Source of the DNA: Pseudonocardia alaniniphila
GTDB lineage: Bacteria > Actinomycetota > Actinomycetes > Mycobacteriales > Pseudonocardiaceae
NCBI RefSeq assembly: GCF_022524485.1
Contig: NZ_JAKXMK010000016.1
Location: 186,001 to 250,000, forward strand
Reading direction: 5' to 3'
Length of the DNA stretch: 64,000 bases
The notes under the pieces were generated by a model. That model ran no database searches and was not told the DNA's origin. It saw nothing but the letters and a program-made list of their open reading frames with translations. This document shows, piece after piece, positions 50,783 to 60,067 of the stretch; position 1 is the first letter of the stretch, and every line of letters begins with the position of its first letter. A program made the translations under genes and the position numbers.

Positions 50783-50897
50783 CACGGTTCTCCTCCAACG
50801 GCGGCCTCGTCGACGACCTCATGTCAATCGCGATGATCGCTTCGGGGAGTCTAGCGATCTGCATACACGGCCGTGCCGAAGCCTCGCATACCTGAAA

Positions 50898-52181
50898 TCA
50901 CCGCTCGTCGCCGTCTCGAACGGCTGTGGCCAGCGAGAATGCTGAGGCTTCGGAGAAAAGCGGGGCGGGCGTCCGCTCGTCGGCGGCGCCGGTGCGGCAC
51001 AGCAGCGTCGGCGCCGTGGCGATGACCGCGAGCGCGAGCGCCGTCGCGAACACCAGCAGGCCGACCTGCGGGGTGCTGTAGCGCACCAGCAGACCCAGAC
51101 CGATCACCGGGATCGTCAGGCCGAGATAGCCGGCCACGAACAGGCCGGCGAGTGCCTCGGCACGGGCGTTCTCCGGGGCGAGTGTCACGACCGTGCTGAG
51201 GTTGCCCCGGAACAGGATGCCGCCACCCAGTCCGGCGACGACCCCGCCGGTGAGGAAGCCGGCGAGACTCGGCACGGGCAGCCACACCGCGGCCACCAGC
51301 AGGGCCAGCCCGACCAGGAGGATCGGGATTCCCGTGGTCAGCAGGCGGCGCATGCCGATCATCGAGGTGGCCAGCTGCGCGGCGACCGCGGAGGTGAAGA
51401 CCACGAACGTCACGGCGCCGGCAAGGGCGACCGACGGATGGTGGAGCGGGCCGGACAGGTAGCTCGGCGCGACCGAGGTGAACAAGCCGAGCGCGGCGAA
51501 GACGGCGAACATGCCGGTCGCTGCCGCCAGGTAGCGGCCGCGGACGTGGTGCGGCACCGACACGCGCTGAGGTCGGTAGCGGGTTCGCGGCGTCATCGGA
51601 GCCCGGGTCTCCGGAGCGGCGAGCACGAGCAGAAGCCCGGCCACCAGCGCGATGACGAACACGAGGTACGGGACGGTCAAGGGATGGCCTGCCCACTGGG
51701 CCAGGGCACCCGACAGCATCGTCCCGACGCCGAAGCCCCACACGTTCGATGCGGTACCGACCACCTGGGCCCGGCGGTTCGTTGCGCGGGGACGGTGACC
51801 TGCGTGGAGCTCGCCCAGCCATGCCGTCGCCGTGGAGGTGAAGGCGCCGATCCCGAGTCCGGTCAGGGACCGCGCGACGATCAGCCCGGGCAGTGCAGGC
51901 CAGAAGAGGAAGACCGCGGCTGCCACGATCTCCAGGAGCAGCGCCGGCACGAGCACACGCCGACGGCCGTGCGAGTCGGACAGGTGCCCGGCGAGGACGA
52001 GACTGACCACCGCGCAGACCGAGTAGGCGGCGTAGACGATCGTCACGACGAACGCCGAGAAGCCGTCCCGCTCACGGTAGAGCGTGTAGAGCGGGCCAGG
52101 GGCCGTCGAGAATGCGATGACCGTCAGGAACACGGCGGCGACGGACCAGAATCCGAAGCCGTAGCGGCGACCAGGAGACAT
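50898..52181 (-). CDS. MFS transporter (drug/metabolite exporter type)
   Basis: 427 residues from the ATG giving MSPGRRYGFGFWSVAAVF, which follows GGGGG. Upstream in-frame residues are not membrane-like and are excluded. About 12 helices. The MFS loop motif is GHLSDSHGRRRVLVPALLLEI (about residues 57-77). Related to exporters of the EmrD/AraJ kind; substrate unknown. The 3' end has a hydrophilic tail (GAADERTPAPLFSEASAFSLATAVRDGDER). Preceded by a 223-bp gap holding no obvious gene. Confidence 0.87.
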   Translation of the reverse strand: MSPGRRYGFGFWSVAAVFLTVIAFSTAPGPLYTLYRERDGFSAFVVTIVYAAYSVCAVVSLVLAGHLSDSHGRRRVLVPALLLEIVAAAVFLFWPALPGLIVARSLTGLGIGAFTSTATAWLGELHAGHRPRATNRRAQVVGTASNVWGFGVGTMLSGALAQWAGHPLTVPYLVFVIALVAGLLLVLAAPETRAPMTPRTRYRPQRVSVPHHVRGRYLAAATGMFAVFAALGLFTSVAPSYLSGPLHHPSVALAGAVTFVVFTSAVAAQLATSMIGMRRLLTTGIPILLVGLALLVAAVWLPVPSLAGFLTGGVVAGLGGGILFRGNLSTVVTLAPENARAEALAGLFVAGYLGLTIPVIGLGLLVRYSTPQVGLLVFATALALAVIATAPTLLCRTGAADERTPAPLFSEASAFSLATAVRDGDER

Positions 52182-52404
52182 GCCCCCAGCGTGCGATCGC
52201 CGGGCCATCGGGCGCGACGAAGGAACGCGCTGGTCGGCATCGCGAGTCGCGATAACGCTGGGCGCGGAACTGCCTTCGTCGCCGTCGTAGAGGCGGCGAG
52301 GGCTTGGCACCCGGAGGGCGCCGGCTCGCTCGGCGATCCGGTGCGGCGGCCGTGGCGTTGCCGCCACGATCCGCCGCACGGCAGGTGCCGAGGAGCCAGG
52401 GGCG

Positions 52405-53637
52405 TCAGACGGTGATGAGCTCTGTGGCCTGCAGGCCGAGCTCGTCGAGAAGGGCCCGCACCTCGTCGACGTAGACGGGGTTCATCAGCAGCACCGTTCG
52501 CGGCGGTGCCGACACGAGATCGCGCGGCGCGACGATCGGGAGCCCCAGCCCGCCGATGTAGTGGTTCTGCAGGCCCGGGTTGATGTCGACCACCGCTGAC
52601 ACCGCGTCGGCGTGCTCGCGCAGCATGTTGAGGAAGGTGAGGCCCTTCGCCCCACCGCCCCAGACGACGACGGTGTCGCCTGCGGCGCGGCGGTCGTCGA
52701 GCCACGAACCCCAGTGGGTGATCCGCCCGATGGTGTGGGTGGCGAACCCCTCGCAGAGCTGGTGCAGCCGGTCCAGCTCGGCGGCCGGACCGGGTTCTCC
52801 GGCGGTGTCGCCGTGCGCGGGCGCGGCCTCGGCCACCACGTACTGGTCGGTGTAGGTGGTGCGCACCTCGAGCACGTCGAACCCCAGCCGGCTCAGGTAG
52901 CCGCCGAGGGTGGCGGGGGTGAAGTAGGAGCAGTGCTCGTACTGCAGATCCCAGAACGCGCCGTCGGTGAGGATGCGACCCAGGTCGGGCACCTCGGCCA
53001 GCAGCACGGGAACGCCGGCGGTGCGCATCCCACGAAGGATGTCCGCCCCGAACACGGCGAGCTCGGGGATGTGCTCGAGCGTGTGCCGGCAGACGACCGC
53101 GGCGGTGCCGGGTTCCACCATCTCGGGGGAGTAGAACGCGGGCACCGCGCGCAGCCGCTGTGCGAGGTCGGCGGGAACGCGCTCGGGGCCGAAGTGCGGG
53201 TCGATCCCGGTGGCGCTCCCGACCCCGGCGCGGAGCAGCTCGGCGGCGAAGTCGCCCGCGCCGCAGCCGATCTCGACGACGTGCCGGTCGAGCAGATCGT
53301 GGCGCTTCACCCACTGCTCACTCAGCTCGGCGGCGTACGCGGCGAAGCGGGGAGACAGGTGCTGGGACTCCTCGTGCTCACCGGTGTAGTCCAGCTTGGA
53401 CATGTCGAAGGCCCGGTTGAACACGACGCCGCACGTGCCGCACAGGGCGAGCTCCTGGTCCCCGGTGGTGACGGCGCGGGCCTCGGCTGCGGTGGCGAAG
53501 ACCGCGGTGCCGTGCACCGGGAGCTCCGTCAACCGGATGAACGCGGGTGGTGCCGGGGCGGAACAGGACGGGCAGGCGGCCAGCTCACCGCGCTTCGTGG
53601 TTCCGTCCGGAGTGGCGGAGACGCTCAGATCGAGCAT
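52405..53637 (-). CDS. SAM-dependent C-methyltransferase, NDP-sugar type with N-terminal zinc domain
   Basis: 410 residues from the ATG with GAGGTGA upstream. Residues about 20-75 form a zinc site with CPSCSAPAPP and LCGTCGVVFNRAF. The SAM fold has VVEIGCGAGDFAAELLRAG (about 118-136), TAAVVCRHTLEHI and VPVLLAEVPDLGRIL. The C-terminal third (VVVWGGGAKGLTFLNML..., INPGLQNHYIGGLGLPI) is the Methyltransf_14 domain. This layout is that of TylCIII/NovU-like sugar 3- or 5-C-methyltransferases. No other deoxysugar genes are nearby, so the substrate is open. Confidence 0.87.
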   Translation of the reverse strand: MLDLSVSATPDGTTKRGELAACPSCSAPAPPAFIRLTELPVHGTAVFATAAEARAVTTGDQELALCGTCGVVFNRAFDMSKLDYTGEHEESQHLSPRFAAYAAELSEQWVKRHDLLDRHVVEIGCGAGDFAAELLRAGVGSATGIDPHFGPERVPADLAQRLRAVPAFYSPEMVEPGTAAVVCRHTLEHIPELAVFGADILRGMRTAGVPVLLAEVPDLGRILTDGAFWDLQYEHCSYFTPATLGGYLSRLGFDVLEVRTTYTDQYVVAEAAPAHGDTAGEPGPAAELDRLHQLCEGFATHTIGRITHWGSWLDDRRAAGDTVVVWGGGAKGLTFLNMLREHADAVSAVVDINPGLQNHYIGGLGLPIVAPRDLVSAPPRTVLLMNPVYVDEVRALLDELGLQATELITV

Positions 53638-53694
53638 TTTCACCTCTAGGTGCTGATCGGCGGCCTTCGCGCCGCAGACTAGCGGGAGTCACCT

Positions 53695-54444
53695 TCATCC
53701 CCAGAAGTGGTCACCGTCGTAGTCTGTCCGGAACCGGCGGTCTCCTACCTTGAGCAGCACGTCCTGCAGCGAGAAGGTGCTGTCGAGCACCTGCCTGATC
53801 TCTTCGAGGAGGGCGCGGATCTCGCGCACGCGCTCCTCGGGGCGTTCGTGCTCCAGGTACCGGACGACCTCGCGGTAGACGGGCTCGTCCCAGCGCTGCA
53901 GCGTCGACACCGCCCCTCGCTCGAGCACCGACCGCACGGCGTCGAGCTCGTCGAACGCCGCGTCGTCGTGGCCGTGCTCCTGCAGCCGGGCGAGCTGGCC
54001 CGCCGACGGCTCGATCATCGGGAACCCGCCCCGCGACATGACGGTCAACAGGCTGTCGAGCGCGTTGGCCTTGCCACGCAGCAGCGGCGCGAGCCGCGCG
54101 ATGGATCCGGGCGCGAGGATGTTCAGCTGCGTGCTCAGCCGGTTCATCGTCGAGCCGATCCGGCCGAGCGTGAAACGTTGTTGCTGCACGACATCGCGGA
54201 TCCACGTGCCGCCGGTGAGGGCGTACGGATCGTTCCCGTGTTCCAGGTGCTGCGTCATTCTGCTGACGTATGCCCGGAGGTTCTGGACGATGTCCTCTGC
54301 GCAGAGCATCGCCTCGTTGAGCTGGGCGTACAGCATGAACAGCTCGGCGCCCATCTCGTTCAGTCGCCGTTGCCGCGCCGCGGAACCCGCCGCGGGCAGT
54401 GCCCTGGTCACGGTCTCGATGAGCACCTTCAGCAGTTCGAGCAC
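53695..54444 (-). CDS. Predicted helical protein of unknown function
   Basis: 249 residues with no recognised domain. It is mostly alpha-helical by composition: LNEMGAELFMLYAQLNEAMLCAEDIVQNLRAYVSRM and ERPEERVREIRALLEEIRQVLD look like coiled-coil or bundle helices. There is no signal peptide or membrane segment. It starts 13 bp after the prolyl aminopeptidase stop and is probably co-transcribed. It could be a four-helix-bundle regulatory or scaffolding protein; no function is proposed. Confidence 0.65.
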   Translation of the reverse strand: MLELLKVLIETVTRALPAAGSAARQRRLNEMGAELFMLYAQLNEAMLCAEDIVQNLRAYVSRMTQHLEHGNDPYALTGGTWIRDVVQQQRFTLGRIGSTMNRLSTQLNILAPGSIARLAPLLRGKANALDSLLTVMSRGGFPMIEPSAGQLARLQEHGHDDAAFDELDAVRSVLERGAVSTLQRWDEPVYREVVRYLEHERPEERVREIRALLEEIRQVLDSTFSLQDVLLKVGDRRFRTDYDGDHFWG

Positions 54445-54457
54445 GCCGCCGCCCCGC

Positions 54458-55414
54458 CTATCGGGCGAAGTCGTCGAGAGCGCCGAGCAGGCGGTCGCTC
54501 ATGGTGTCGCTGCCCTTGTGGCCGGAGTCGCTGATCGCGTGCAACTGCGCGTCCGGCCATGCCTTGGCGAGTTCCCATGCGGTGTCGAGTGGCCCACTGA
54601 GATCGAGGCGCCCGTGGATCAGGACTGCGGGGATGCCGGCGAGCCGCCCGGCGTCACGGAGGATGGCGCCCTCCTCCAGCCACGCGCCGTTGGCGAAGTA
54701 GTGCGAGCAGATGCGGACGAGGGCGAGCATGTCGGCCGACGGGCGGTCGCTGAACGGGGCGGGTTTGCCGTTCGGTTCCAGGGAGAGGACCGCGTCCTCC
54801 CATGCGCTCCAGTCGAGGGCGGCCTGTTCCCGGACGAGAGGGTCCGGGTGCTCCAGCAGGCGCGCGTAGGTGGCGACGAGGTCGCCGTCGCGGTCGGCCG
54901 CCGGCACACCGTCCCGGAACCGTTCCCATTCCTCGGGGAAGAAGCGCCCGACCCCGCGGTAGAGCCAGTCGATCTCCGAACGCCGCGTGGTGGTGACGCT
55001 GACGAGCACGATCTCCGACACCCGGTGCGGGTACCGCTCGGCGTACGCGAGGACCAGCGTGCTTCCCCACGAACCACCGCAGAGCAGCCAGCGGTCGATG
55101 CCGAGATGCTCGCGCAGCCGTTCCATGTCGGCGATCAGATGGTCGATGGTGTTGACCGACATGTCGGTGGCCGGATCGCTCGCGTGCGGGAGGCTGCGCC
55201 CGCACGCGCGCTGGTCGAACAGCACGGCGCGGTATCGGGCGGGGTCGAACTTCCGGCGCGCGTTGGCGGTGGAGCCGCCGCCGGGGCCACCGTGCACCCA
55301 CAGCGCAGGCTTGCCCTCCGGGTTGCCGCAGGTCTCCCAGTACACGAGGTTGTCGTCACCGACGTCGAGCATCCCGTGTTCGTACGGTTCGATCGGTGGG
55401 TACGGCTCGGCCAT
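54458..55414 (-). CDS. pip: Prolyl aminopeptidase (proline iminopeptidase)
   Basis: 318 residues from MAEPYPPIEPYEHGMLDVGDDN. The family marks are strong: ALWVHGGPGGGSTANARRKFDPARYRAVLFDQRACGRS (residues about 38-75), the nucleophile in LLCGGSWGSTLVLAYAERYP (Ser near 113), the acid in IHGRLDLSGP (about 269) and the His in ISDSGHKGS (about 296). It releases N-terminal proline from peptides in the cytoplasm. An upstream extension of 59 codons is out of character and excluded. It diverges from mosB. Confidence 0.93.
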   Translation of the reverse strand: MAEPYPPIEPYEHGMLDVGDDNLVYWETCGNPEGKPALWVHGGPGGGSTANARRKFDPARYRAVLFDQRACGRSLPHASDPATDMSVNTIDHLIADMERLREHLGIDRWLLCGGSWGSTLVLAYAERYPHRVSEIVLVSVTTTRRSEIDWLYRGVGRFFPEEWERFRDGVPAADRDGDLVATYARLLEHPDPLVREQAALDWSAWEDAVLSLEPNGKPAPFSDRPSADMLALVRICSHYFANGAWLEEGAILRDAGRLAGIPAVLIHGRLDLSGPLDTAWELAKAWPDAQLHAISDSGHKGSDTMSDRLLGALDDFAR

Positions 55415-55654
55415 GATCGTCCCTTCTGTCGGCCGTACCGTACGACGCCCCGGCGGCTGCGCCAGATCCACCCGAATGCGGCGGGAAGTCGCCGCCGAGG
55501 AACGCGTTGCTCGATGCCCGCGCTGCTGCGTCCGGCACACCGGGTGACGGTCCGCATATTCGGTCCGGCCACCCGAAGCGGGAGTCGTCAATCCTGCGGA
55601 GTCCTGGTTACAGTGCCCACTGACCTGCGAAAACGGGCGGTCGAGGAGGGTTCA

Positions 55655-56464
55655 ATGACTGGAGCCGCGTCCCTGGCGGAGCTGCTGATGTCGCGCTCGT
55701 TGAGCGACCCGGAGCTACAGCGGGCGACCGAGGCTGTCGAGGATCACGCCATCCTGCCCGACGTCAGCGTGCTCAAGATCGGTGGCCAGAGCCTCATCGA
55801 CCGGGGACGTGCCGCGGTGTTCCCGGTCGTCGACCAACTCGTGGCCGCCAAGCGGACCCACAAGATGTTGATCGGCACCGGCGGTGGCACGCGGGCCCGG
55901 CACGTCTACGCACTGGCCGCGGAGCTGGGCATGCCGACCGGCGTGCTGAGCGAGGTCGGAGCCGCGGTCGCCGGCCAGAACGCGCACATGCTCGGCTACC
56001 TGATGGCGAAACACGGCGTGCCGACGGTCGGACCGTCGGCGTTCGGCGTGCTCGCGCTGCAGATGGCGGAGTCAGGAGCGGTGATCTTCTCGGGCATGCC
56101 GCCCTACGACCTGTGGCAGCGGGTGCCGGGTGAGGGCGTGATCCCGCCCTACCGGACCGACGCCGGCTGTTATCTGGTGGCGCAGACCTACGGCTGCAAA
56201 CAGATGATTTTCGTCAAGGACGAGGACGGGCTCTACAGCGCCAACCCCAAGAACGACGGATCCGCCAAGTTCATCCCGAGAGCCACGGTCGACGAGCTGA
56301 TCGAGATGGACCTCCCCGACCTGGTCATCGAGCGTCCGGTGCTGGAGCTGATGCGACACGCCCGGCACGTGCGCGAGGTCCAGATCGTCAACGGCCTGCG
56401 GCCCGAGCTGGTCCGCCGCGCGCTCGACGGAGAGCACGTCGGTTCGATCATCACCGCCGCATGA
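55655..56464 (+). CDS. mosB: Molybdenum storage protein, beta-subunit-like (MosB)
   Basis: 269 residues of the amino acid kinase (UMP kinase-like) fold. By memory of the Azotobacter vinelandii protein, long stretches correspond closely: [55 protein letters not shown] and [19 protein letters not shown] followed by [18 protein letters not shown]. It ends [11 protein letters not shown]...[10 protein letters not shown]. The beta subunit forms, with MosA, an (alpha-beta)3 cage that packs polyoxomolybdate or -tungstate clusters in an ATP-dependent way. ATG is preceded by GAGGAGGG. Overlaps mosA by 4 bases. Confidence 0.88.
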   Translation: MTGAASLAELLMSRSLSDPELQRATEAVEDHAILPDVSVLKIGGQSLIDRGRAAVFPVVDQLVAAKRTHKMLIGTGGGTRARHVYALAAELGMPTGVLSEVGAAVAGQNAHMLGYLMAKHGVPTVGPSAFGVLALQMAESGAVIFSGMPPYDLWQRVPGEGVIPPYRTDAGCYLVAQTYGCKQMIFVKDEDGLYSANPKNDGSAKFIPRATVDELIEMDLPDLVIERPVLELMRHARHVREVQIVNGLRPELVRRALDGEHVGSIITAA

Positions 56465-57291
56465 CGCCCACGGAGCACCCCATGACCAAGCCAGGCGCCA
56501 CGTCGGCCGAGTCGGTCGCGGCCAAGGACGTCCCCTCGCTGTTGATGCGCCAGACCCTGCTGGACCGCGAGCTGGTGCGGCCGGTCGACCGGCCGGTGAT
56601 CCGCGTGCTGCCGTGGTTGCGGGTGGTGGCCATCGGCGGCACCACGATCATGGACAGGGGTCGCGATGCCGTGATCCCGCTCGTGGGGGAGCTGCGAGCC
56701 GCACTCGCCGAGCACCGGATGCTGATCCTGACGGGCGCCGGGGTCCGGGCGCGGCACATCCTCGGCGTGGGTCTGGACCTCGGCATGCCCACCGGCGTAC
56801 TCGGTGGCCTGGCAGCCACCGAGGCCGAGCAGAACGCGCACCTGCTCGCTGCCCTCCTGGCCGCCGATGGTGTCTCCTACCTGCCGCATGGCACGGTCGC
56901 CAACCAGCTGGCCACCCACCTGTCGGCGAGCCGGGCCGTGGTGGCCAACGGCTACCCGCCCTACGGGGTGCACGAGTTCCCGCCTGCGGTGGGCAAGATC
57001 CCGCCGCACCGCAGCGACGCGGGTGCGTTCCTGCTGGCCGACGCCTACGGAGCCGCGCAGCTCGTCTACGTCAAGGATGCGGACGGGGCTCCCGACGGCG
57101 GCACGAGAGTCGCGGTCAGCGAGCTACTCGGCCGAGACCGAGCGGAACTGCCCGTCGATCCGCTCGTGCTGGAGCTGATGACGCGCGCCAAGCACGTGCG
57201 GGAGATCCAGGTCGTCAACGGGCTCGTTCCCGGGAACCTGACGCTCGCGCTCGCCGGCAAGAACGTCGGGACGGTCATCCACGCTGACTGA
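56461..57291 (+). CDS. mosA: Molybdenum storage protein, alpha-subunit-like (MosA)
   Basis: 276 residues; ATG at 56461 overlaps the mosB stop, with an ATG at 56482 as an alternative. Alpha-subunit-type segments: [78 protein letters not shown] and [25 protein letters not shown]. Where Azotobacter MosA has a longer Asp/Gly nucleotide loop, this protein has the short [15 protein letters not shown], about ten residues less by my recollection. Ends [30 protein letters not shown]. No nif or moco genes are in the window. Its last 17 bases overlap the convergent membrane gene. Confidence 0.87.
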   Translation: MTPTEHPMTKPGATSAESVAAKDVPSLLMRQTLLDRELVRPVDRPVIRVLPWLRVVAIGGTTIMDRGRDAVIPLVGELRAALAEHRMLILTGAGVRARHILGVGLDLGMPTGVLGGLAATEAEQNAHLLAALLAADGVSYLPHGTVANQLATHLSASRAVVANGYPPYGVHEFPPAVGKIPPHRSDAGAFLLADAYGAAQLVYVKDADGAPDGGTRVAVSELLGRDRAELPVDPLVLELMTRAKHVREIQVVNGLVPGNLTLALAGKNVGTVIHAD

Positions 57292-58021
57292 GCTCGCCCT
57301 CCACCGACTTCGTCCTGCGTGGCCAGAGCTTTGAGCCGACCACTCCGCCGATCGCTGCTGCGGCGACCGACAGCCCGAGGCCGAGCGCCGCCCAGCCCGC
57401 TGCCGACCGTGCGGACCTGAGCACCAGCACGGGGTCGATGACGATGCCCTGCTGCTGGGCGCCCAGGAGTGCGGCCAGCGGCCCGAGCACCGAGCTGCCG
57501 CCGATGAAGGCGAGGATGAGGATCCCGAGCATGCTCAACGCCCAGACGAGCACGCCGTGCAGCAGACCGTCGCCTGCGCCCCGCCAGGCGGTGGAAGCGC
57601 TGGCGAGCAGGCCTCCGATGAAGAACGAGATCAACGCCAGTATGCCGCTGACGATCCCGCCCGTGGTGTTGCCGCCGTAGCCCGGGCCGAGCACGCCCAC
57701 GGCGAAGAAGAAGAGCTGGAGCACAACGAACACCGCCAGCGCGACGATGACGCCGGCCCATACCGGGCCCCAGCGCACGCGGTCGCGCCCCGACGGCACG
57801 TCGGACGCGCTGTCGACCGCGGCGTGGCGGCCGGCAGGCGGCCCCTGTTCTGCGCCGCTGCCGGGCGCGTAGCCGGCGCCACCCGCGGGAGTTCTCTGCT
57901 CCGGCGCAGTCCCACCGGGCGTCGTGGTCTCGCTCGGAGGTCGCTGCTGCGGTATGCCGGGAGTTGTGGGCCGGGAACCGACATCGGTTCTCGAGGTGCC
58001 GCTCTCGTCCGGTGTGGCCAT
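57275..58021 (-). CDS. Membrane protein with disordered N-terminus (YrzE-like)
   Basis: 248 residues from [15 protein letters not shown], behind AGGAG. Residues 1-80 are a Pro/Gly/Thr/Glu-rich disordered region. Residues about 85-235 hold four hydrophobic segments: [63 protein letters not shown] and [23 protein letters not shown]. It looks like small actinobacterial YrzE-type membrane proteins of unknown function. Convergent with mosA, overlapping it by 17 bases. Confidence 0.75.
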   Translation of the reverse strand: MATPDESGTSRTDVGSRPTTPGIPQQRPPSETTTPGGTAPEQRTPAGGAGYAPGSGAEQGPPAGRHAAVDSASDVPSGRDRVRWGPVWAGVIVALAVFVVLQLFFFAVGVLGPGYGGNTTGGIVSGILALISFFIGGLLASASTAWRGAGDGLLHGVLVWALSMLGILILAFIGGSSVLGPLAALLGAQQQGIVIDPVLVLRSARSAAGWAALGLGLSVAAAAIGGVVGSKLWPRRTKSVEGELSQRG

Positions 58022-58349
58022 GTCGATCTCCTGCTCTTCCGGCGAACGGGGAGTACCCGTTCTGCAGCTGAGGACAATTGATTCGGACTTAGGCGCAGGT
58101 TGGGCAAGGTTAGAACCGGCAGATCGGACCCGCAACCGGCAGGGGGACATACCCAGAAAAGGCCGAACAAAACCGATCAAGAAACGTCGGCAGTGGCCGC
58201 CGAGAGAGCCCTGAGCGGCGGTTGACAACCAGGAGTAGGCATTACCTTTTGCGGGCTCTGATCGTCGGATTGCGTCCTCGGTTACGCAGGGTCGGGGCGC
58301 GCGAGTGTGTTTCGTGTGATTCGTACGGTTCTGGGCGAGGATGTGACAC
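58022..58349. other. 328-bp gap without a gene
   Basis: I see no convincing reading frame. It must contain the promoter of the membrane gene that starts at 58021. A GGTTG-A-CAACC symmetric element (58220-58230) lies 120 bp before the GNAT stop; its role is unknown. Confidence 0.5.
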
Positions 58350-58805
58350 TCAGCGCCCGCGGAAGTCGAGACTCCCGAGACGCCACGCCCGGCTCAGCCA
58401 CCCCTCGACCGCTGTCGCGAGCGGCCCGTCCAGTTCGGCCCGGTCCGCACGGACCCAGCAGCGCACAGCCGTGTCGAAGCCGGGCGTCCGCGAGGGATAG
58501 ATGTAGACGCACCCGATCACCTCACCGTCCTCGGGTTCGAGGACGGTGTAGGTGAACCCGGTGCGTTGAGCGAAGTCGCGCGCGTGGCCTTGCAGGTCGG
58601 CGAGGTTCGCCTCCAGTGTCATGCCGGAGAGCGGAGGCCAGTCCCCGTAGGGGAACCCAGGAGTCACCCGGATGTGGTCGATGCTGCTGGTCCAGGCGGC
58701 GTGGTCGGACTCGTTGTGCTCCGGCCCGAGCGGCTCCAGCCGAAACCGCTCGGTGGTCAGGCCCGCCGGGACGACGAAGTCATCGGCGACGAGCTGATCT
58801 GCCAC
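58350..58805 (-). CDS. GNAT family N-acetyltransferase-like protein
   Basis: 151 residues from GTG. The sequence shows LTTERFRLEPLGPEHNESDHAAW at the N-terminus and the TGFTYTVLEPEDGEVIGCVYIYPSRTPGFDTAVRCWVRADRAELDGPLATAVEGWL region. The pattern resembles acetyltransferases of the RimJ/RimL type, but the acetyl-CoA-binding loop QxxGxG is not evident, so activity is uncertain. It starts 3 bp after the anti-sigma stop and is probably the third gene of the sigma operon. Confidence 0.7.
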   Translation of the reverse strand: MADQLVADDFVVPAGLTTERFRLEPLGPEHNESDHAAWTSSIDHIRVTPGFPYGDWPPLSGMTLEANLADLQGHARDFAQRTGFTYTVLEPEDGEVIGCVYIYPSRTPGFDTAVRCWVRADRAELDGPLATAVEGWLSRAWRLGSLDFRGR

Positions 58806-58808
58806 GCG

Positions 58809-59528
58809 TCACACCTTAGCCTCCACGAACTGCTTCCCACCCGTGTTCTGGACGACCACACCGGCCACGTCCTCGGGGGCGATCAACGCCGACCCGTCGA
58901 GCGTGGTTCCGCCGGTGGAGCCCTGCTCCGAGACCAGCCAGCCGCCCGCCGTCTCGCGGGTACCGTCCTTGGCCACCACCACGAGCTGGCAACGTTGCCC
59001 CGCGGGAATGCCGGTGACCGCCGCGCTGACGCGAACCCAGCCGGCCGCAGGCACGATGGCAGCGGTCACCCGGGCACCTGTGGACGGATCGGTCGCGCTC
59101 GCGTAGCGGGTGCCGGGGGTGGCAGGCGCGGCCGTCGTGGAGCCAGGAGCCGGACCTGCGGCGATGTTCTGCCCGTTCTCACTCAGAGTCACCCGGCCGA
59201 CGAGAACGCCCCCGACGAGCGCTACGGCCGCCACCGCCGCGGCGGCCGCGGCGGCGAGGTATCGGCGCCGGCCCTCGACTTGAGAGGACTCTGCTCTCAC
59301 CTGCCGCAGCGTTCGTTGCAGGAGTAGGTCCGCGTCCTCAGGTGGGCCGTCCAACAGCACCTCGGGGGGTACGTCTGCCAGCAGCTGCTGGAGCTCGCGA
59401 AGCACGTCGACCTCCTCCCTGCATTCGGAACAGGTGCCGAGGTGTTCCTCGACGACCTTCTTCTCCTCCGGGTCCAGTTCGTCCGCGACGTAGGAATCGA
59501 TGTCTGCATGGTCACGTGCCGCGCTCAT
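58809..59528 (-). CDS. Anti-sigma factor, RskA type with zinc-finger N-terminus
   Basis: 239 residues. The zinc anti-sigma motif HLGTCSECREEV (His29, Cys33, Cys36) lies in the N-terminal sigma-binding domain. One membrane helix, RYLAAAAAAAVAAVALVGGVLVGRV, follows near residue 90. The outer domain is the RskA C-terminal domain (ATDPSTGARVTAAIVPAAGWVRVSAAVTGIPAGQRCQLVVVAKDGTRETAG). It sequesters the sigma factor encoded just upstream until regulated proteolysis. The ATG shares one base with the sigma stop (TGATG). Confidence 0.92.
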   Translation of the reverse strand: MSAARDHADIDSYVADELDPEEKKVVEEHLGTCSECREEVDVLRELQQLLADVPPEVLLDGPPEDADLLLQRTLRQVRAESSQVEGRRRYLAAAAAAAVAAVALVGGVLVGRVTLSENGQNIAAGPAPGSTTAAPATPGTRYASATDPSTGARVTAAIVPAAGWVRVSAAVTGIPAGQRCQLVVVAKDGTRETAGGWLVSEQGSTGGTTLDGSALIAPEDVAGVVVQNTGGKQFVEAKV

Positions 59529-60067
59529 CAGGCAGCTCCTTCCATCCCTACCCGCCGTTCGGGAAACATCTGGCGCAATGCCCGCAGCGCGTAGTGCGAC
59601 CGGGACTTCACGGTGCCGGGCGGGATACCTAGCTCCTTGGCGGTTTCATCGACCGACCGCCCCTGCAGGTAGACCTGCTCGAGCACCTCACGATGTTCGG
59701 CGGACAGACGGCCCAGCACATCGAGCACAACCATGGTGTCGACCACACGGTCGGCGTGATCTCGCTCGACCGGGACGTTGGTCGGCGACTCCGGCACTTC
59801 GGCGGGTCGTGCGTTTCGGGCTCGGATCCGGTCGGTGACGATGTTGCGGACCACGGTGAGCAGCCAGCCGCGTACCGAACCTTTCCCGTTCACGAGGGAG
59901 TCCGGATGTCGCCACGCTCTCACGAGTGCCTCCTGGACGACGTCCTCAGCGGCGGCGCGGTCACTGGTCAGCCTCGTCGCGTAGGCAAGCATCGCTTTTC
60001 CGTGCTCCTCGAAGAGGGAACGCACGAGGGCTTCGTCGGCACCACCTGGCCGACGTGTCGTTCTCAT
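59528..60067 (-). CDS. ECF RNA polymerase sigma factor (SigK/SigL-like)
   Basis: 179 residues from MRTTRRPGGADEALVRSLFEEHGKAMLAYATRL. Region 2 includes DRAAAEDVVQEALVRAWRHPDSLVNGKGSVRGWLLTVVRNIVTDRIRARNARP. Region 4 is VVLDVLGRLSAEHREVLEQVYLQGRSVDETAKELGIPPGTVKSRSHYALRALR. Gene pairing with a zinc, membrane-bound RskA-type anti-sigma factor places it in the SigK/SigL-like group. Its regulon is unknown; the nearby secreted lipoprotein gene at 60888 is a candidate target. Start could also be an upstream GTG (VVGMRTT). Confidence 0.9.
   Translation of the reverse strand: MRTTRRPGGADEALVRSLFEEHGKAMLAYATRLTSDRAAAEDVVQEALVRAWRHPDSLVNGKGSVRGWLLTVVRNIVTDRIRARNARPAEVPESPTNVPVERDHADRVVDTMVVLDVLGRLSAEHREVLEQVYLQGRSVDETAKELGIPPGTVKSRSHYALRALRQMFPERRVGMEGAA

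Noticed and set aside
52182-52379. 66-residue N-terminal extension of the MFS exporter
   Set aside because: Hydrophilic, Arg/Pro-rich and unlike MFS N-termini. The ATG at 52181 with GGGGG upstream gives a normal length.
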